Below, piece after piece: positions 61,894 through 64,000 of a stretch of DNA of 64,000 nucleotides. The first letter of the stretch is position 1, and the number at the start of each line of letters is the position of its first letter. The position numbers and the translations under genes were made by a program. The notes under the pieces are model-generated. The model was given only the letters and a program-made list of their open reading frames with translations. It was not told where the DNA came from and made no database searches. Source of the stretch: Clostridia bacterium (GTDB lineage Bacteria > Bacillota > Clostridia > Lutisporales > Lutisporaceae); contig DASPIR010000023.1 of assembly GCA_035628995.1 (NCBI GenBank), forward strand, positions 372,001 to 436,000, given 5' to 3'.

Positions 61894-61922
61894 ATATACG
61901 CCAACTTTTTAAGAAATCCTTC
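61894..61922 (-). promoter_or_regulatory. Shared promoter-like element, copy F
   Basis: GAAGGATTT, 11 nt, GGCGTATAT on the minus strand, the same as copy E with two neutral differences. Confidence 0.5.
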
Positions 61923-62018
61923 AAGAGCAGCAAATTTTTTTCTGATCAATTCAAAAAATATATTCTTCGAAAATATAGGCTTATTATATTTATATACGAA
62001 TTTCTTTAGTTTAGAAAA

Positions 62019-62046
62019 GCAAAAAGCAGGTTTCCCTGCTTTTTGC
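62019..62046. terminator. Terminator downstream of ackA
   Basis: GCAAAAAGCAGG/CCTGCTTTTTGC perfect 12-bp stem with a 4-nt loop. Confidence 0.85.
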
Positions 62047-62116
62047 TTTATTTTCCTTTATAACGAGTAGGAAAGTATAAATTTCATTAGTGTTCCACTT
62101 TCCGTAAACGAGTTTC

Positions 62117-62164
62117 AAGAAAGGCTTCCTTAACCGTTAAAATGCTTCAATATAAGCCTTTCTT
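62117..62164. repeat. 11-bp inverted repeat overlapping the ackA stop
   Basis: AAGAAAGGCTT and AAGCCTTTCTT enclose 26 nt. The outer arm includes part of the ackA stop codon. No T-tract on the minus strand. Confidence 0.55.
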
Positions 62165-63359
62165 ATTTGTTTATAATCTTTTTTGTATCTCTTGCAATCA
62201 TAAGCTCCTCATTTGTCGGTACAAGAAGTACTTTTACCTTTGAACCGGCTTTTGACAAGTCTACTTCCTTGCCTCTTACTTTATTCTTCGCTTCATCAAG
62301 TTCTATTCCAAGAAAACTCATATCCTTGCATACTGCACTTCTTATAAAGTCTGAATTTTCACCCAGGCCAGCTGTAAATATGATTGCATCTGCACCATTC
62401 ATTATTGCAGCATATGCACCTATATACTTCTTGACCTTATGAACGTATACATCAAGAGCCAGCTTCGCCTTTTCGTTGCCATTATCCGCAGCTTCTTCCA
62501 CATCTCTGAAATCGCTGCTTACACCGGATATGCCCAATACACCGGACTTCTTATTTAGCATATCATCAACCTTTGCAACGCTCATGTTTTCTTTTTCTGA
62601 CAGATATTTTATTATTGCAGGGTCAATATCTCCTGACCTTGTTCCCATTGCAAGACCTTCAAGAGGTGTAAAACCCATGCTGGTCTCTACAGATTTGCCA
62701 TACTTTACTGCTGCAATGCTAGCACCATTGCCCAGATGGCAGGTTATAAGCTTCAGCTGCTCTAGAGGTTTGCCAAGCATTTCTGCTGCTTTTTCCGAAA
62801 CATATTTGTGGGATGTTCCGTGGAAGCCATATCTTCTAATTTTATACTTTTCATAGAATTCATAAGGTATAGCATATATGTATGCTTCCTTTGGCATAGT
62901 CTGATGGAAGGCTGTATCAAATACTCCCACCATAGGAACATTAGGCATTATATGCCTGCATGCTTCGATACCTATGATATTCGGTGGATTGTGCAATGGA
63001 GCTATTTCTATACACTCTTTCAGTGCACCCATTACATCTTCATCCAACATTACTGAATAAGCGAACTTCTCTCCTGCATGAACTACTCTATGTCCTACTG
63101 CAGCTACCTCTCCCATATCCTTTATAACACCATAGTTCTTATCTGTTAAAGCATCTACAAGTGTCTGCAGAGCCTCTTTGTGTGTTGGCATAGGTCTTTC
63201 TATTGTTATTTTGTCAGAATCCTTAGGTTGGTGCTTTAGAACCGAACCCTCAATTCCTATCCTTTCTGCCAGACCCTTTGCAATAACTTCTTCGTTTTTC
63301 ATATCAATCAATTGATACTTCAACGATGAGCTGCCGCAATTAATAACCAGAATTTTCAT
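62163..63359 (-). CDS. ackA: Acetate kinase
   Basis: A 398-residue kinase interconverting acetyl phosphate and acetate with ATP, the energy-yielding step of acetate fermentation. [37 protein letters not shown] and FTAGLGENS are the family signatures. GGGAGG precedes ATG 63359. No pta is adjacent. Divergent from tmcAL. Confidence 0.98.
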   Translation of the reverse strand: MKILVINCGSSSLKYQLIDMKNEEVIAKGLAERIGIEGSVLKHQPKDSDKITIERPMPTHKEALQTLVDALTDKNYGVIKDMGEVAAVGHRVVHAGEKFAYSVMLDEDVMGALKECIEIAPLHNPPNIIGIEACRHIMPNVPMVGVFDTAFHQTMPKEAYIYAIPYEFYEKYKIRRYGFHGTSHKYVSEKAAEMLGKPLEQLKLITCHLGNGASIAAVKYGKSVETSMGFTPLEGLAMGTRSGDIDPAIIKYLSEKENMSVAKVDDMLNKKSGVLGISGVSSDFRDVEEAADNGNEKAKLALDVYVHKVKKYIGAYAAIMNGADAIIFTAGLGENSDFIRSAVCKDMSFLGIELDEAKNKVRGKEVDLSKAGSKVKVLLVPTNEELMIARDTKKIINK

Positions 63360-63523
63360 TTAATATGTACCTCCCCGAAAAATAATATGTCCAGTAACCT
63401 TTTCTATATAAATAACATTTTTCCTGCTTTTTTTTGCAAAATAATTAACAAAGTATAGTATTCCCTCGAATGAAATCTTAATTATACATATGACTGTGCA
63501 AAATATGGTAAAATAGGATGTGA

Positions 63524-63567
63524 GGTTTCGGGGTTCCGAGGTTTCGGGATTCCGAGGTTGCGAGGTG
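63524..63567. repeat. Octamer tandem repeat (GGTTTCGG type) ending in the tmcAL SD
   Basis: GGTTTCGG GGTTCCGA GGTTTCGG GATTCCGA GGTTGCGA GGTG: five exact 8-bp steps. The last units contain GAGGTG, the SD of tmcAL. The rest of 63360-63523 is AT-rich without a clear promoter. Confidence 0.75.
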
Positions 63568-63573
63568 TTAATG

Positions 63574-64000
63574 ATGAAAACTGTAGGAATAATCTCTGAA
63601 TACAATCCCTTCCATAATGGTCACAAATACCACCTTCAGGCTGCAAAGGAAGCCTGCGGTGCAGACTATGCCGTCTGCATCATGAGCGGCAGCTTTGTAC
63701 AAAGGGGAGAGCCTGCCATATTTGACAAATGGTCAAGAGCGCGGATGGCTGTTATGAATGGAGCAGACCTTGTTATTGAGCTGCCCGTGGTGTATGCCTG
63801 TCAGCCTGCAGAAATATTTGCTTTAGGCGCAGTAAAGATATTGAACTCCATGGGAGTTATTGATTATATCTGCTTTGGCAGTGAGCTGGGGGATACTGAT
63901 GCACTCCATGAGTTGGCAAAGCTGCTCCACAATGAACCGGACGCTTTTAAAAAGCTTCTCAAAGCTCAGCTGGATCAAGGTCTCTCATATCCTAAAGCAA
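63574..64000 (+). CDS. tmcAL: tRNA(Met) cytidine acetate ligase (partial)
   Basis: 142 residues are visible; the C-terminal part lies beyond the window. TVGIISEYNPFHNGHKYHL is the nucleotidyltransferase motif (HNGH), and SGSFVQRGEPAIFDKWSRA and ELPVVYACQPAEIFA follow. TmcAL activates acetate with ATP to make N4-acetylcytidine at the elongator tRNA-Met wobble base. Two ATGs (63571, 63574) are possible; the second has the better distance to GAGGTG. Confidence 0.95.
   Translation, partial: MKTVGIISEYNPFHNGHKYHLQAAKEACGADYAVCIMSGSFVQRGEPAIFDKWSRARMAVMNGADLVIELPVVYACQPAEIFALGAVKILNSMGVIDYICFGSELGDTDALHELAKLLHNEPDAFKKLLKAQLDQGLSYPKA

Larger units (their letters stand above)
61633..62162. other. 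530-bp gap upstream of dppB
   Basis: From dppB outward: SD and about 90 nt with a small CTTCC/GGAAG hairpin, leader F, its promoter-like element, an AT-rich stretch, the ackA terminator at 62019-62046 and the hairpin overlapping the ackA stop. No ORF is supported. Confidence 0.7.

Noticed and set aside
63360-63605. 81-codon minus-strand ORF upstream of ackA
   Set aside because: Its first part is a translation of the octamer repeat (PRNPETSEPRN) and it crosses the tmcAL start; judged an artefact.

Overview
The window comes from an AT-rich, spore-forming, anaerobe-type Firmicute, most likely class Clostridia. The evidence is the mix of sporulation genes (YtxC-like, alpha/beta-type SASP, PdaB-like deacetylase, SpoVS), a T-box in front of thrS, a lysine (L-box) riboswitch, a FapR-controlled FASII cluster with the flavoenzyme FabK, and the conserved Firmicute order rnc-smc-ftsY-ylxM-ffh-rpsP-khpA-rimM-trmD-rplS-rbgA-rnhB. 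Most genes lie on the minus strand; the main plus-strand block is the lysine operon. No insertion sequence, prophage, rRNA or CRISPR array was seen. Many starts are TTG or GTG with a strong Shine-Dalgarno (SD) sequence.

Layout. 1-5.8 kb: a truncated peptide-binding lipoprotein, thrS with its T-box, a DUF445 protein, ytxC and a DUF6873 protein. 5.9-6.5 kb: five tRNAs (Val-Asp-Phe-Gly-Cys on the minus strand) with one promoter and one terminator. 6.6-12 kb: hslO, a methyltransferase, a sirtuin, a SASP with a sigma-G-like promoter, an unknown exported protein and an M20 amidohydrolase. 12.2-17.2 kb (+): L-box, then asd-dapA-dapB-dapD-lysC, i.e. the acetylated diaminopimelate (DAP) route without its last genes. 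17.2-26.5 kb: YitT, CobO, a double-OB protein, a Mur-ligase relative with a degenerate P-loop, a THUMP methyltransferase, PdaB, a YcxB-like protein, a structured RNA with a 57-residue membrane microprotein, mnmM and yraN. 26.5-41.7 kb: the ylqH/ylqG-rnhB-rbgA-rplS-trmD-rimM-khpA-rpsP-ffh-ylxM-ftsY-smc translation, secretion and chromosome block, then spoVS, a radical SAM gene and rnc. 41.7-49.6 kb: fabF-acpP-fabG-fabD-fabK-fabH-plsX-fapR, rpmF and yceD. 49.7-61.6 kb: a peptide uptake and murein-peptide recycling cluster. 62-64 kb: ackA and the start of tmcAL.

The most interesting part is 49.7-62 kb. It combines dppBCD-type transport genes and a binding protein with a D-aminopeptidase (M55), a gamma-D-glutamyl-diamino acid endopeptidase (YkfC-like), an Ala-Glu epimerase (YkfB-like), a beta-lactamase-fold hydrolase without a signal peptide, a D-aminoacylase and lysA. 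Together they would import wall peptides and convert released DAP to lysine; lysA is here rather than in the L-box operon. The two main transcription units of this cluster begin with homologous leaders. Each has the same promoter-like element, a conserved hairpin, two boxes of about 20 identical nt that can pair, and an intrinsic terminator that shares bases with that pairing. This looks like a two-copy attenuator or riboswitch of a class I do not recognise.

Other unexplained structure: a two-hairpin dispersed repeat at 21.4 and 30.5 kb with a compensatory base change; degenerate 7- or 8-bp tandem repeats in several intergenic spaces; short GC-rich palindromes at gene ends; a GC-rich 120-bp inverted repeat after rbgA; and a hairpin that buries the SD of a 62-residue ORF.
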